From assembly GCF_003952485.1 (NCBI RefSeq), contig NZ_CP034447.1:5160501-5224500 (forward strand): a stretch of DNA of 64,000 nt, given 5' to 3'. The notes beneath the pieces were generated by a model. That model was given only the letters and a program-made list of their open reading frames with translations. It was not told the DNA's origin and did not search any database. This DNA comes from Mesorhizobium sp. M1E.F.Ca.ET.045.02.1.1. Lineage in GTDB: Bacteria; Pseudomonadota; Alphaproteobacteria; Rhizobiales; Rhizobiaceae. Below are positions 24,462-34,647 of this stretch, in pieces; position 1 is the first letter of the stretch, and the number at the start of each line of letters is the position of its first letter. Position numbers and translations under genes: made by a program.

Positions 24462-25732
24462 GGCTTCACCTCCAGCGCGGGCGGGATGGGCGCCATCAGC
24501 GGCGCGCTGTCGATGACGCCGCCCGGATGGAGCGCGGGGAATTCCGCTTGAGCCCAGCGGATGACCTGCACGGCCGGGCTGTTGATGAGGAGCTTGGCCG
24601 TCGGATAAGTCCACACGACCTTGTCGAAGATGTCGTTCGGGCGGTAGGCGGTATCGGCGATGCCGTCGCCGTTCAGGTCGAACGCCGGATTGTCGCTCCA
24701 GTAATTGCCGCGCCCGTCCGCCGACCAGTCGAGCGACCGGGTGCCCACATAGACGACCTGCGAGCGGTTATGGACGAAGGCGTTGCCGGTCATCCGGTTG
24801 CGCTCGGAACCCGCGGTGAAATGGATGCCGACGGCGCAATCCTCGAACCGGTTGTCGGCGAAAAGGTTCTTGTTGGCGTTGTAGATGAAGACGCACTGGT
24901 CGCTCCGCCGCACCACATTGTCTTCGATGTCCGCATCGTTGGCATAGTTGAGCAGAAGGCCGTGATCGCCATCGTCTTCCGACAGGTTGCGGCGGATCGC
25001 CAGGCGGCTCGAATACATGATGACGTAGCCGTTGTGGTTGCCGCGCGAGACGTTGTCGCTGACCTCGCTGTCGTTGGTGTACATGTAGTGGATGGCGAAG
25101 CGGACGTTCTCGATACGGTTGCCGCGGAAGACGTTGTTGCGGCTGGCATTGGTGAAGATGCCGTCGCGCCCGCCGGTGATGTGGTTGCCGATCACCTGCG
25201 CCCCCGGCGCGTTCCAGACATAGACGCCGTTGCCGCGCTCGTTGGTCCTGAGGTCGGTCCGCCCGACGATGCGGTTGTTCCGCACGATGGCGCCGGCGGC
25301 GCCGTGAACATAGACGCCGACCAGGCTGTTCTCGATCCGGCTGTCCTCGACGATTGCGCCCGTGGCGCTGTCTTCGAGGAAGACCGCCGCATCCATGGGA
25401 TCGTCGATGCCGGAATTGCGTATCGTGAGGCCGCGCATGACGACGTTCGGGGCAACCACCTCGATCGCGCGGCCACGGCCCTGCCCGTCGAGCACGGCGC
25501 CTGGCTCGGCCTCGATGGTGAGAGCGTGGTCGATCCGGACCGGACCTTGATGCATGCCGGCGGCGAGTCTGAGCGTATCGCCGGATTGCGACGCGGCGAT
25601 CGCCCTCTGAAGACCGTCGCCCCCCGCGGGGACGGCGAGGGTCTCTGCCCGCCCCGCCCCTGGGAAGAGAAAGGCGCAGGCGGCGACGAAGGCCGCCGCG
25701 ACTGCGCTCCTGTTATGCCGGTGCCAGATCAT
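24458..25732 (-). CDS. nosD: NosD, periplasmic copper-site maturation protein
   Basis: A 424-residue periplasmic protein. A signal peptide ([21 protein letters not shown]) is followed by a long right-handed beta-helix made of CASH/NosD repeats, seen as recurring Asn-rich turns such as [39 protein letters not shown] and NHNGYVIMY. It docks on NosFY and takes part in CuZ assembly of NosZ. The start at MIWHRHNR (25732) overlaps the nosZ stop by four bases; further upstream the frame is inside nosZ. Confidence 0.92.
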   Translation of the reverse strand: MIWHRHNRSAVAAAFVAACAFLFPGAGRAETLAVPAGGDGLQRAIAASQSGDTLRLAAGMHQGPVRIDHALTIEAEPGAVLDGQGRGRAIEVVAPNVVMRGLTIRNSGIDDPMDAAVFLEDSATGAIVEDSRIENSLVGVYVHGAAGAIVRNNRIVGRTDLRTNERGNGVYVWNAPGAQVIGNHITGGRDGIFTNASRNNVFRGNRIENVRFAIHYMYTNDSEVSDNVSRGNHNGYVIMYSSRLAIRRNLSEDDGDHGLLLNYANDADIEDNVVRRSDQCVFIYNANKNLFADNRFEDCAVGIHFTAGSERNRMTGNAFVHNRSQVVYVGTRSLDWSADGRGNYWSDNPAFDLNGDGIADTAYRPNDIFDKVVWTYPTAKLLINSPAVQVIRWAQAEFPALHPGGVIDSAPLMAPIPPALEVKP

Positions 25733-27651
25733 GCCGGCTGCGGCTCCACGATCATGCGCCCGGCCATTTCCATGTGCAGGGCGTGGCAGAACCACTGGCA
25801 ATAGTACCAGTGGACGCCGGGGCGGTCCGCGGTGAAGGTCACGGATGAGGTCGCCTGCGGCCCGATCTCCATCACCACGCCGTGGCGCACCATGGTGAAG
25901 CCGTGGGTCAGGTCCTCGACGTCGTCCATATTGGTCACTGTGATGGTGACCTCGTCACCTTGCTTCACCGTGAACTTGTCGAGGCTGAAGGCCGGCGCGA
26001 CCGAGTGCATGTAGACGCGCACCTTGTTGCCGTCGCGAATGACGTTGGCGGCTTCCTCGAGCTTGACGCCGTCCTTCGCCGCCTGCTGCCGCGCTTCCTC
26101 CCACATCGGATCCTCGCGCTTCCACACGATCGCCGGTCTGACCTTCGAGCGATGGACCAGACAGATGTCGTGCGGTTCCGCGAAGCTCGGCCCGTCATGG
26201 ACCAGACGCATCTCGTCGCCCGAGATGTCGATCAGCTGGTCGTTCTCCGGATGCAGCGGTCCCACCGGCAGGAAGCGGTCCTTGGAGAACTTGTTGAGCG
26301 ACATCAGCCACTTGCCGTCCGCCTCCTTGGTCTCGCCCATGGAGGTGTGGTTGTGGCCCGGCTGGTAGTGAACGTCGAGCTTCTGGATGATCGGGTCGAC
26401 CTTGGCGCCGCCATAAGCCTGGATCGCCTTGTCGAGGTTCCACTTGACGACCTGGCTGTCGAGAAACAGCGTGGTGTAGGCGTTGCCCTTGCCGTCGAAT
26501 GCCGTGTGGAGCGGCCCGAGACCCAGCTCGGGCTCGGCGACGACGACGTCGCGCGGCTTGATCTTGTCGTCAAACAGGTCGTCGAAGCGGCGCACGTCGA
26601 GAAGCGTGACGGTCGGCGAGAGCTTGCCGGCGATCGCGACATGGATGCCGTCTGGCGCCGTGTTGCAGCCGTGCGGGTTGTTGCCGGCCGGAACGTAGCG
26701 CGTGTAGCGCGAGCCGTGCCGCCCGTCGACCACCGGCACGCCGTTGATCTCCTTGTAGTCGCCTTTCTTGACCGCGTCCTCGATGCGCTTGAGGTTGAAG
26801 ATCACCACCCAGTCACGGTCCGCCGACGTCATGTCGGCGAGCGTCACGCCCCGCTCCGAATTGTAGCAGGTCGAGAACGCGTACTTGCCCTGGTAGTCGG
26901 CGTCGGTGTTGTCGAGATTGCCGTCGACCAGCACCTGCCAGGCGATCTTCATGGTGTCGCCGTCGATCGCCGTGAACACCGACCAGTACTGCTTGGGATC
27001 GTCGAGGACCTTGCCGTCGTTCGGGACCGGGATGATGTGCTCGCTGTTGGCGAACACGTAACCGGTCCGCGGATATTTCTGCAGGCGCAGCCCGTGAATA
27101 TCCGATGCGTTCGGAATCTCGATGATCTTGTCGCACTTCATCACGTCGCAACGGATGCGCCCGACGCGGCAATTGGCCTTGTCGTTGACGAACAGAAAGC
27201 GCCCGTCATAGGTGCCGTCCGTGAAGGACATATGCGGGTGATGCAGGTCGCCGTTGGGGTAGACGCCGCCGCGCTTGGCAAGGAATTCGCGCGTGGTCGG
27301 CATCAGGCCGTCCGTCATGATCTTCCGGCTCTCGTTGGTGATCCCCCAGCCGGTGGCGCTGCAGCGGTTGAAGACCGGAATGCGCGAGAGCTCACGCATG
27401 GAGGGCAGCCCTATGATACGTACCTCGCCGGACTGGCCGCTCGAGCTGAAGCCGTAATATTCGTCGAGATCGCCCGGCCGGATTTCGCTGGTCGCCTCCT
27501 TGGCATGGGCCGGCTTGGTGAAGCCGGCAACGCCAACGGCTCCGCCGCCGGCCGCGCTCGCCAAACCGGCCAGAATGGCGGCCTTGCCGCTTCCGGTCAG
27601 AAGCGTGCGGCGGCTTACTCCAGCTTCCTCCGGCCTATCGTCGTTTTTCAT
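25729..27651 (-). CDS. nosZ: Nitrous oxide reductase NosZ (clade I, Tat-exported)
   Basis: A 640-residue periplasmic enzyme that reduces N2O to N2. A twin-arginine signal ([11 protein letters not shown]) makes it a clade I type. CuZ ligand stretches include [11 protein letters not shown], and [12 protein letters not shown] and [15 protein letters not shown] are the expected loops. The C-terminal cupredoxin domain has the CuA site [12 protein letters not shown]. Length and motifs are complete. It is the second gene of the operon; its start overlaps nosR and its stop overlaps nosD by four bases each. Electrons probably come through pseudoazurin, encoded at 31075-31509, or cytochrome c. Confidence 0.97.
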   Translation of the reverse strand: MKNDDRPEEAGVSRRTLLTGSGKAAILAGLASAAGGGAVGVAGFTKPAHAKEATSEIRPGDLDEYYGFSSSGQSGEVRIIGLPSMRELSRIPVFNRCSATGWGITNESRKIMTDGLMPTTREFLAKRGGVYPNGDLHHPHMSFTDGTYDGRFLFVNDKANCRVGRIRCDVMKCDKIIEIPNASDIHGLRLQKYPRTGYVFANSEHIIPVPNDGKVLDDPKQYWSVFTAIDGDTMKIAWQVLVDGNLDNTDADYQGKYAFSTCYNSERGVTLADMTSADRDWVVIFNLKRIEDAVKKGDYKEINGVPVVDGRHGSRYTRYVPAGNNPHGCNTAPDGIHVAIAGKLSPTVTLLDVRRFDDLFDDKIKPRDVVVAEPELGLGPLHTAFDGKGNAYTTLFLDSQVVKWNLDKAIQAYGGAKVDPIIQKLDVHYQPGHNHTSMGETKEADGKWLMSLNKFSKDRFLPVGPLHPENDQLIDISGDEMRLVHDGPSFAEPHDICLVHRSKVRPAIVWKREDPMWEEARQQAAKDGVKLEEAANVIRDGNKVRVYMHSVAPAFSLDKFTVKQGDEVTITVTNMDDVEDLTHGFTMVRHGVVMEIGPQATSSVTFTADRPGVHWYYCQWFCHALHMEMAGRMIVEPQPA

Positions 27652-29936
27652 TGGTTCTCTCCTTCAGTTGACACGGCCTGGCTGGCCGCAGGCTTCCGTT
27701 CCACGGATGGCTCGCGGCCGTTGACGGTCACCAGGACCCTCGGCTTGCGCTTGGGCTCGGGCACCATCGACGGCGACTGCAGGGCCAGGAACTTCTCACG
27801 CTTGATGCGCTTCTGGATCACCACCGGACAGCGCTGGTCGTCGTGGTAGAGCACCTGGCAGTTGAGGCATTGGATGCATTCGTTGGGATTGATCGCTCCC
27901 TCCGGATGGATCGCCTGGACAGGACAATCATTGGAGCAGCGCTGGCAGGGCGAGCCGCATTCCTTGTAGCGCTTCAGCCAGTCGAACATGCGCATACGGG
28001 CCGGGACAGCCAGCGCGCCGCCGAGCGGGCAGAGGTAGCGGCAGTAGAAGCGCTCGATGAAGAGGCCGGGTGCAAGGCAGCCGACGGCGAACAGCACGAA
28101 CCACCACTCGCGCGCGAAATGCAGGATGATCGCGGTCTTGAAGGGCTCCACCTCGGCTGCTTCCTCGGCGAGCCCGAGCGAGCCTAAGGACAGGCCGAAA
28201 AGCGCGAGGAAGATGATGTACTTGAACGGCCACAGGCGCTGATTGAGCCAGAACGGCACGCGGATCTGCGGAATGCGCGCCCAGCGCGCCAGCCGGTTCG
28301 TCCATTCCTGCAGCGCGCCGAACGGGCAAAGCCAGCCGCAATAGGCGCCGCGCCCCCAGAACAGCAGGGCGGCCGCGACCGCCGACCACAGGATGAAGAT
28401 CAGCGGGTCGCGCAGGAAATAGTCCCAGCGAAAGTCGCCGCGCAGCGAGTTGAAGAATGTGAGGATGTTCACGACCGACAGCTGTGCGTGCTCGTACCAG
28501 CCGAGCCACAGAAGCGTGAAGGCGAGGTAGCCCAGCCGGATGCGCTCATAAGCGCGCGGCCATTTCACGAGGATATCCTGGAAGAAGAAGATGCCGGTGA
28601 GCACGCCGATCGCGACGAGCATGATGGCGATGTCGAACATGCGCGCCTGCCACATCCGTTGCCAGAGCGGCGGCTCGTCGTCCGCCGCCGCCACCGGTTG
28701 CACGGCAGCCGACGCCGGCGCGGCCGCCGCCGGCGAGACGGGCGCGGTCAGGAACTTGTCGGGGGTCGAGTAATCGAGCCCGGTGGTGACGAACGCCTTG
28801 TCGAGCGCCCCGGTCGCCCGCTGCACGAGGAGTTGGAATCGCCATGGCGCGCCAGGGTCGAGTTTCGCACCGTCGGGCGTGACGAAGACGCCGATCTCGG
28901 GAAAGTCAGGCGCGCCGTCGGCGGCCACGGCGCCGATCCGGCGATAGTTGCGATCGCGGAAGCGTATGCTGGCCTCGCTCTGGATCAGCTCGATGCGATC
29001 GAAGATGCCGCCGCGCACATAGCCGGAGCCGCGAAAGGAATACGGCCCGTCGCCGGCGACGAGGATCGCCTGCTGGCCGGGCTTCAGATCCTGGCGAAGG
29101 CGATCATATTCGGCATCGCCGAGCAGCGATCGGCCGACCGTCGGCACGCTTGCCAGCGCAACATAAACGTCGACGAAGGAGGCATTCGGATCTCCTTGCT
29201 GCGGGCGGGCGATCGCCGCGGCGTTGCCCGTCCGCTGAAACAGGTCGTCGAGTTCCTTGTTGGTGATCGCAAGCCTGCGGACCGATCCGTCGTCGAGCAA
29301 GGCCTGCCAGGTTTCGACGGCGCTGTCGGTCTGATCGATCGTGCGGGGGGCCGGCTGAGAAGCGACATTCACGGCACCCGCGCCCAGACCGCGCGACCGC
29401 GCGATCTTGACCGCCGACTGCGTCATGCTGTCGGCGATGACCATCATCGTGACCGTCGCGCCGCTGACGATGTCGACCGGCATGCGGCTCTCCTCGCCCG
29501 GATCGAGGACACGCCGGCCGACGAAGCCGTCGATATAGTGCTCGATCTTGGCTTGAGGGATGCCGACCAGAACGATCGGTTCGTGGTGCTCGACGAGCTT
29601 CGCGCCAGTGATCTTGCCGTCGAGGTCGATGCCGACAACTATGTTGATCGGCTTGCCGGAATAGCCGGTCGAATCGACGACATCGCCCGTAAGGAAGGCG
29701 TAGCCGACGGGTTGGCCGCCCTTCAGCAGCTTTGCCGCGGGCGGATTACCCTCGACCTCGCCGAAGCTGTCGGCGGCGGGGTCTATGTCGGCGGCCCTCA
29801 ATCCGCCCAGGAACTCGCCGAGGCGACCGGCCGCGCTTGCTTCGTAGGGCAACCACAGAACGGCGAGAAGAAGGACAAAGACGGCCATCAGCCGGCGCGC
29901 CGTCGGTCTCCGTCCAAATTCGATGCGTGATTTCAT
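27648..29936 (-). CDS. nosR: NosR, membrane flavo-iron-sulfur protein for N2O reduction
   Basis: A 762-residue protein. A signal helix is followed by a periplasmic FMN domain with the flavin-attachment SGATVT motif ([13 protein letters not shown]). Several membrane helices follow, carrying [13 protein letters not shown] and [14 protein letters not shown]. The C-terminal cytosolic part has two [4Fe-4S] sets ([21 protein letters not shown]...CP). NosR is needed for nosZ expression and for electron delivery to NosZ in the cell. It is the first gene of the operon; a weak FNR-type box lies 78 bases upstream in the divergent gap. Confidence 0.95.
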   Translation of the reverse strand: MKSRIEFGRRPTARRLMAVFVLLLAVLWLPYEASAAGRLGEFLGGLRAADIDPAADSFGEVEGNPPAAKLLKGGQPVGYAFLTGDVVDSTGYSGKPINIVVGIDLDGKITGAKLVEHHEPIVLVGIPQAKIEHYIDGFVGRRVLDPGEESRMPVDIVSGATVTMMVIADSMTQSAVKIARSRGLGAGAVNVASQPAPRTIDQTDSAVETWQALLDDGSVRRLAITNKELDDLFQRTGNAAAIARPQQGDPNASFVDVYVALASVPTVGRSLLGDAEYDRLRQDLKPGQQAILVAGDGPYSFRGSGYVRGGIFDRIELIQSEASIRFRDRNYRRIGAVAADGAPDFPEIGVFVTPDGAKLDPGAPWRFQLLVQRATGALDKAFVTTGLDYSTPDKFLTAPVSPAAAAPASAAVQPVAAADDEPPLWQRMWQARMFDIAIMLVAIGVLTGIFFFQDILVKWPRAYERIRLGYLAFTLLWLGWYEHAQLSVVNILTFFNSLRGDFRWDYFLRDPLIFILWSAVAAALLFWGRGAYCGWLCPFGALQEWTNRLARWARIPQIRVPFWLNQRLWPFKYIIFLALFGLSLGSLGLAEEAAEVEPFKTAIILHFAREWWFVLFAVGCLAPGLFIERFYCRYLCPLGGALAVPARMRMFDWLKRYKECGSPCQRCSNDCPVQAIHPEGAINPNECIQCLNCQVLYHDDQRCPVVIQKRIKREKFLALQSPSMVPEPKRKPRVLVTVNGREPSVERKPAASQAVSTEGENQ

Positions 29937-30013
29937 CTGCCGTCATCTGCCCTGTGCCCGGTCGACTGCTGACCAGGCGAGCGCCACCCTTAGACGATCG
30001 CGCCGGCGGCTCT

Positions 30014-30027
30014 TTGATCTACGACAA
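30014..30027. promoter_or_regulatory. Weak FNR-type box upstream of nosR
   Basis: TTGATCTACGACAA matches TTGAT-N4-ATCAA at eight of ten positions. It lies between divergent nosR and the ferritin-like gene, about 85 bases from the nosR start to its centre. It could serve NnrR control of the nos operon but may be chance. Confidence 0.25.
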
Positions 30028-30086
30028 ACTCAAACGATGCCAGCCGATGTCATACTGGCGCTCATTCCTCCAGGAGGCGCGCTCCC

Positions 30087-31010
30087 ATGACGCGGCTGAG
30101 TGAAGAGCCCAAGGTGCAGTTTCGCAATGTTCAGCAGCTTCTTGGCTTGGCGACGGCCGTGGAGGAAAGCGCGGCACAGCGATACCAAAGGCTCGCTGCT
30201 CGTATGGAGAAGCTGAACGAGCGTGAGATTGCCGGAACGTTCAGTACGCTTGTCGAAGAGCAGCGCGACCATGTCGAGGAAATCGCCCGCCGCTCTAGTC
30301 AGTTGACGGGCGCGCAGCCGCCGACACCAGCCGATCCGCGTGGGTTGCCTTCAGAAATCGCTCGATCGTGGGACGAAGCGGAGGCAAGCGCGCTACTCAC
30401 TGCGTACCGAGCCCTCGGCATTGCCGTGGACAACGAAATGTTGGCTTTCGCCTTCTATTCCTATGTCGCGGCGCAAAGCGACGATGCGGCAGTCCGGGCG
30501 ACGGCGGAGTGGCTCGCCGGAAAGGCGCTCGATCACGCGGCGACGCTGCGCGAAGAGCGGCGTCGTGCCTATCGGCGGCAAGGTGCCGCAGGCGCCCGCA
30601 GCGAGATGCCAATGCTGGATGCTTCGTCGCTGCCGGAGTTCGTGCGACAGAGCCGCCAGCTGGAGTCGCGTGCCGCAGCCTGCCACCGAAGGATTGCTTC
30701 ACGGCTTGCAATCTTGGGTGAGGATGCGGCGTCGAAAACGATCGCCGAGGTCGCCGAGCGGGAACGTGCGAACGGATCTGAAGCCGCCAACGGAACTGTC
30801 GAAGCAGGGAGAGCGGAGCTTGCGCAGGCCGCCAGGCCCTTGCCGCTTCTGCGCGCTGCGCTCGCCGAGGCCGAACGGCTGCACCAGGCCTATCTAAATC
30901 TCGCCGACCGCACGCGCGACGAACAGGTGCTGGCTGCGGCCCAACGGGCGGCGGATCGGACCCTGCTGAGCCTCGCTGCCATCGCAGCGCGGCTGCAGGC
31001 GTTCGGCTGA
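30087..31010 (+). CDS. Ferritin-like di-iron protein with helical C-terminal extension
   Basis: A 307-residue protein. The first ~165 residues repeat the motif order of the ferritin-like protein at 5401: VEESAAQRYQRLA, LVEEQRDHVEE, DNEMLAFAFYSYVAAQ, and a weak final site (KALDHAATLREERRRAY). The extension (about 185-307) is a long helical region rich in Ala, Glu and Arg, partly like the separate small protein at 5096-5404. It starts 150 bases from nosR in the divergent direction. Probably a peroxide- or iron-linked protein of the micro-oxic programme; activity not shown by sequence. Confidence 0.7.
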   Translation: MTRLSEEPKVQFRNVQQLLGLATAVEESAAQRYQRLAARMEKLNEREIAGTFSTLVEEQRDHVEEIARRSSQLTGAQPPTPADPRGLPSEIARSWDEAEASALLTAYRALGIAVDNEMLAFAFYSYVAAQSDDAAVRATAEWLAGKALDHAATLREERRRAYRRQGAAGARSEMPMLDASSLPEFVRQSRQLESRAAACHRRIASRLAILGEDAASKTIAEVAERERANGSEAANGTVEAGRAELAQAARPLPLLRAALAEAERLHQAYLNLADRTRDEQVLAAAQRAADRTLLSLAAIAARLQAFG

Positions 31011-31035
31011 TGCAGCGAGCGTCAGCCGCGGAGCG

Positions 31036-31062
31036 GTTCAGCGTTCGATGGAATCGCTGAAC
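31036..31062. terminator. Hairpin between convergent genes
   Basis: GTTCAGCG (31036-31043) and CGCTGAAC (31055-31062) form a perfect 8-base stem with an 11-base loop, between the stops of the ferritin-like gene (plus) and the pseudoazurin gene (minus). Only a short T run follows on the plus strand. It probably ends or protects both transcripts. Confidence 0.45.
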
Positions 31063-31074
31063 TGCCTTTACGCA

Positions 31075-31509
31075 CTATTGGCCGATCTGTTTGAACAGCT
31101 CCTCGAAAGCCTTCTTGGCCTTGCCGGGCTGATTGACCGCTTCGGCTGCCTTCAGGTTGCTGCCCGGGTCGCCGACCACGACCAGCGCGACCATGCCCAT
31201 GCCGTAGTGGGGATTGCATTTGATGCCGTAAACGCCGGGCTTCGTGAATGTGACTGAGACGTCCTTGTTCATCTCGCCTTTGAACGGCTGGGCGCCGTCC
31301 GGCAGCATGCCGGGAATGGATTCGACATCGTGGCCCTTGTCCTTGGCGACGAAATGGACGGTGTCGCCGGGCGCTACTTTGAGGAACGACGGTTCTAGCT
31401 GAAACATCCCGTGCTTGCCCATGTTCATCATGTTGACTTCAACCTCGGCGGCGTGAGCAGCACCAGCCGTTATCAGAGTGGCTGCCGCAACCGACAGCAT
31501 AAGTTTCAT
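31075..31509 (-). CDS. Pseudoazurin (periplasmic blue copper protein)
   Basis: A 144-residue protein with a signal peptide (MKLMLSVAAATLITAGAAHA) and a cupredoxin fold. Copper ligands are visible as His in KDKGHDVESIPG and the C-terminal Cys-His-Met set KCNPHYGMGMVAL, the pseudoazurin spacing. Pseudoazurin carries electrons in the periplasm to copper nitrite reductase and to NosZ. Next to the nos operon, donation to NosZ is the straightforward reading. The start at 31509 is preferred over 31518 because it begins the signal peptide directly. Confidence 0.93.
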   Translation of the reverse strand: MKLMLSVAAATLITAGAAHAAEVEVNMMNMGKHGMFQLEPSFLKVAPGDTVHFVAKDKGHDVESIPGMLPDGAQPFKGEMNKDVSVTFTKPGVYGIKCNPHYGMGMVALVVVGDPGSNLKAAEAVNQPGKAKKAFEELFKQIGQ

Positions 31510-32015
31510 CGAAGGCATTTTCTTCCGAGTCCTTATTTGTCTGGGACGAGATCGCTTGATCGACCCGCGCCGTCTATTAGACGAAGCTCGCCGGCGAACA
31601 TTGCGCTAGGTCAAACTCAGAGCGGGTTGTCGGCTGAAGACGTGCTGGCTGTTCGCCACGCGCGCTTATTCCTGTCGCGTCCGTCGGCGGTAGATCCTTA
31701 GGCAACGTACGGACAGGCACCCCGGCGCTGGTCGGCTCGCACGCTACTCCGGCGAAGAGACGCTCCGTGGCTACGAGTCCACTGACGATTGCTCCAGACA
31801 TGAGGCTACGACTGGGCGGCTCGGAATGACATCACTGACGAACGGGATCGCGACGGGGAGGCCAATCATTCAATGAAGGCTGCCAGGTGTACGTCGAAGA
31901 AAAGGCGAAAGATGCAGCTCGGAACCAACTCGACGAGAAAACGGCCACGAGGATAGCGACGAATAGGAATCCGCTAGCAGCTAGTGGGGCCGCTTTCTCT
32001 CGCGATCCACGTCAT

Positions 32016-32160
32016 TCAGAAGCCAACAAGATCGGGAGCCAACCAGAAGGGCATGCTCTCGAGCTGGAGGCCGGCGACCTCGTAGGGAAGCCCGGGTCTT
32101 GATGTCGATCACCGACCACGTGCCGTCGGATTCGCTTTCGATGTCGAAATGCTCTGCCAT
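32016..32160 (-). pseudogene. Small hypothetical gene broken by a one-base shift
   Basis: From ATG 32160 the minus strand reads MAEHFDIESESDGTWSVIDI and then slips: skipping one C in an ACCCGGG run gives a smooth continuation (GLPYEVAGLQLESMPFWLAP) to a stop at 32016. The first part has the look of small soluble rhizobial proteins of unknown function. The shift could also be a sequencing error. The rest of the 31519-32285 gap has no recognisable gene. Confidence 0.35.
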
Positions 32161-32311
32161 TATTTCGCTTACATATGCGGCGGACGAGTTCCGCCAACCT
32201 TCACTGGTCCTGCGAAACTAAAGGGCGCTCTCAACCGCATCGTCGGCATCGGCCATAACAACTTTCCGGCTACGGCTCGGAGCGACTAGCTCTCGCATGG
32301 AAACTCTGAGT

Positions 32312-33640
32312 TCAAGCGCCGCAGCATCGCTTGTACTTTAGGCCGCTTCCGCATGGGCACTGGGCATTGCGCCCGGAAGGCGAGCCTGCAGGCTCTCTTG
32401 CCAGCATGTCCATGATCCTGGCCGCAGGCAGCCCTTGACGCAGCAGGTGCACCATCGCCTCCAGCAAGGGTGCCGCGTGGGCAAAGAACATGCGATTGGA
32501 TTCGCAAAAATAGTTCAACCGCTCCGGGGCATTCGCGGGCGTTGGTAGGAAACGGTGCTTGGGACAGCCGCCATGACAGGCAAAGCGCCATTCGCACCTT
32601 TTGCATGCGGCAGGAAGGCGGGCTTTCTTGTCCAGGCCGAACTGTCGCTGTTGCGGCAGAGACGCCAGAGCATCGATCGGAGACTGCGTGATGTTGCCGA
32701 GCCGATATTGCGGATAGACGTAGTGGTCGCACGCATAAAGGTCGCCATTGTGCTCCAGGGCCAGTCCCGAGCCACAGGTCTCCGCAAAGACGCATAAAGA
32801 GGCTGGCCGCCCGGCCCAGATCCCGAGCTGAAGGTCGAAGAACTGGACGAAGACCCTGCCGACGTCATGACGGACCCATTCGTCGAACATCCTGCACAGG
32901 AACCGGCCGTATTTCTTGGGGGTCACGCTCCAAGGCGCGATGACGAGATCGTCGTCGTTGGGCATGGGCGGCGGGGCGAGCTCTCCTTGCCGATCGATCC
33001 GCTCGATCACCGGGATGAACTGCATGAACTGCACGCCGATGTCCCGCAGATAGCGGTACACTTCCAGGGGGAAGCTGACGTTGCGGGCGTTGACCACGCA
33101 CAGGACGTTCGTATCCACCCTATGACGGGCCAGCAGATCCCAGGCAGACAGCACGCGGGACGAGCTGGGCTGGTCGCGCCTGTCGCGTCGGTAATGATCG
33201 TGCAGGCGAGGCGGTCCATCCAGGCTCAGGCCAACCAGAAACTGTTCCTCGTGGAAGAATCGTGCCCATTCGTCATCGAGAAGGGTGCCGTTCGTCTGCA
33301 GCGCGTTGCGGATGGCGCGGCCTGGCGGACAATGCCTGCGCTGCAATGCGGTTATGGTCCGGAAGTAGTCCAGTCCCAGCATGGTAGGCTCGCCGCCCTG
33401 CCAGACGAACTGGATTTCCCGCAGCCCGGCACGCGACTGACTGGCGATATAGTCGCGAATGAAGGTTTCGAGCACGTCGGGCGGCATCCGGAACTTGTTT
33501 TCCTCCGGATAGAGCTCTGCCTTTTTCAGATAGTAGCAATAGGTGCAGTCGAGGTTGCATCTGGGACCTATGGGTTTGGCCATGACCCAGAACGGCGAGG
33601 CCGCAAGTCTGTCGTCGGCATCATCCCGCAAGTCGGTCAT
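32312..33640 (-). CDS. Anaerobic sulfatase-maturase-like radical SAM enzyme with SEC-C tail
   Basis: A 442-residue radical SAM/SPASM enzyme. The radical SAM cluster is CNLDCTYCYYLKK (C28, C32, C35), followed by IQFVWQGGEPTMLGLDYF and LQTNGTLLDDEW. Auxiliary cluster Cys lie in CVFAETCGSGLALEHNGDLY, ACDHY and CKRCEWRFACHGGCPKHRF. This is the anSME pattern: oxidation of a Cys or Ser in sulfatases to formylglycine. The C-terminus ends in a SEC-C zinc motif (CPCGSGLKYKRCC), which may bind a partner. No sulfatase gene is seen in the window, so the substrate is open. It is oxygen sensitive by nature, which suits the micro-oxic region. Confidence 0.88.
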   Translation of the reverse strand: MTDLRDDADDRLAASPFWVMAKPIGPRCNLDCTYCYYLKKAELYPEENKFRMPPDVLETFIRDYIASQSRAGLREIQFVWQGGEPTMLGLDYFRTITALQRRHCPPGRAIRNALQTNGTLLDDEWARFFHEEQFLVGLSLDGPPRLHDHYRRDRRDQPSSSRVLSAWDLLARHRVDTNVLCVVNARNVSFPLEVYRYLRDIGVQFMQFIPVIERIDRQGELAPPPMPNDDDLVIAPWSVTPKKYGRFLCRMFDEWVRHDVGRVFVQFFDLQLGIWAGRPASLCVFAETCGSGLALEHNGDLYACDHYVYPQYRLGNITQSPIDALASLPQQRQFGLDKKARLPAACKRCEWRFACHGGCPKHRFLPTPANAPERLNYFCESNRMFFAHAAPLLEAMVHLLRQGLPAARIMDMLAREPAGSPSGRNAQCPCGSGLKYKRCCGA

Positions 33641-34206
33641 CTCACTTTCCCAGGCTTCCTGCTTCGAGCGCAGATCGAGGCTTTGTGCCCCGACAAGAAC
33701 GAATGCGGCCGGTATCGTGAAGCTCCTTGCGAACTGCTGCCACTAACGGGAGGGTACCGCTGCCGGCGCTTGGCCATTCGCCTGAGCACATATCGCGCCG
33801 CGTCGCTCAATATTGGCCTACCTTGAATCGTCGAAGCTTGCGCCAGCGCAAAGAGTTGACTTCATCCATGGCGAAGCAGTGTCGGTGCCGCCAACCTCGT
33901 CTCCGGCCGCCAGTACTCGACAAGCGCCTCGTAGGTAGCAAGGACTTCTTCCACACCCGGATAGCGTGATCGGCAGCACTCGCCGGGTCGCGGCATCGAC
34001 CGGCTCGGCTTGCCATTCGGGTCGCGTCGAAGTCTCGCCTGCGCTTGCCGCAATGCTATCATTGTCACAGCACGCGCCGCCGAGCGCGGCTAGTGAGCTC
34101 GTCGGGAAGTTGCCTTCAGCGGTGCTGTCTAGGTGAGTCGGTTTACCCGCGTCAGGATACCGTCTCTCAAGGCAGCCTCTCAGTTACGCCCGGGCGCAGC
34201 AAAGCT
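33641..34206. other. Intergenic stretch, no firm gene
   Basis: About 560 bases. A 68-codon minus-strand frame (33862-34068) ends with a protein-like helix (GVEEVLATYEALVEYWRPET), but it has no ribosome site and no recognised relatives. No repeat or tRNA was seen. Confidence 0.4.
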
Positions 34207-34647
34207 CTAGCGAGCCTTCGCTTTCCGCTTGGTGGCAGCCTTCTTCGCTGGTGGGGCCTTCCGGCCCAGACCTATTGCCTTAGCCATTTCCGACCGCGCA
34301 GCCGCATAGTTCGGCGCCACCATAGGGTAGTCCGACTTTAATCCCCACTTCTCGCGATACTCGTCGGGCGTTAGCCCATAATGAACGCCGAGATGGCGCT
34401 TCAGTGATTTGAATTTCTTCCCATCCTCGAGGCAAATGATGTAGTCGGGGAACACCGACCTCTTCGGATTGACTGCCGGAGCCTGGGCCTGCTTCTCGGG
34501 TTCGGTTAGTTGGCGGATTTTCGAGAGTGACGAATTCACGCTGGAAATCAGTTCCGGCAAAGACGCGACGGGTACCGGATTCTTGCTGACGTAAGCGGAA
34601 ACGATATCTGCGGTTACCTCGATCAGATTGACGGTCGCGTCGGCCAA
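34207..34647 (-). CDS. MucR/Ros-family transcriptional regulator
   Basis: A 146-residue regulator. It starts MADATVNLIEVTADIVSAYV, the conserved MucR N-terminus used for oligomerisation, and has the DNA-binding core CLEDGKKFKSLKRHLGVHYG followed by LTPDEYREKWGL. In Ros the first ligands are a Cys pair; here one Cys is replaced by Asp (CLED), so it may use Asp or bind no zinc, as reported for Mesorhizobium MucR-like proteins. The tail is rich in Lys and Ala. MucR proteins silence AT-rich or horizontally acquired DNA, and the accessory region begins just beyond. Confidence 0.9.
   Translation of the reverse strand: MADATVNLIEVTADIVSAYVSKNPVPVASLPELISSVNSSLSKIRQLTEPEKQAQAPAVNPKRSVFPDYIICLEDGKKFKSLKRHLGVHYGLTPDEYREKWGLKSDYPMVAPNYAAARSEMAKAIGLGRKAPPAKKAATKRKAKAR

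Noticed and set aside
25882..29930. Long antisense frames over nosZ and nosR
   Set aside because: Same cause: the codon pattern of the true genes leaves the opposite strand open. The nos proteins are certain.
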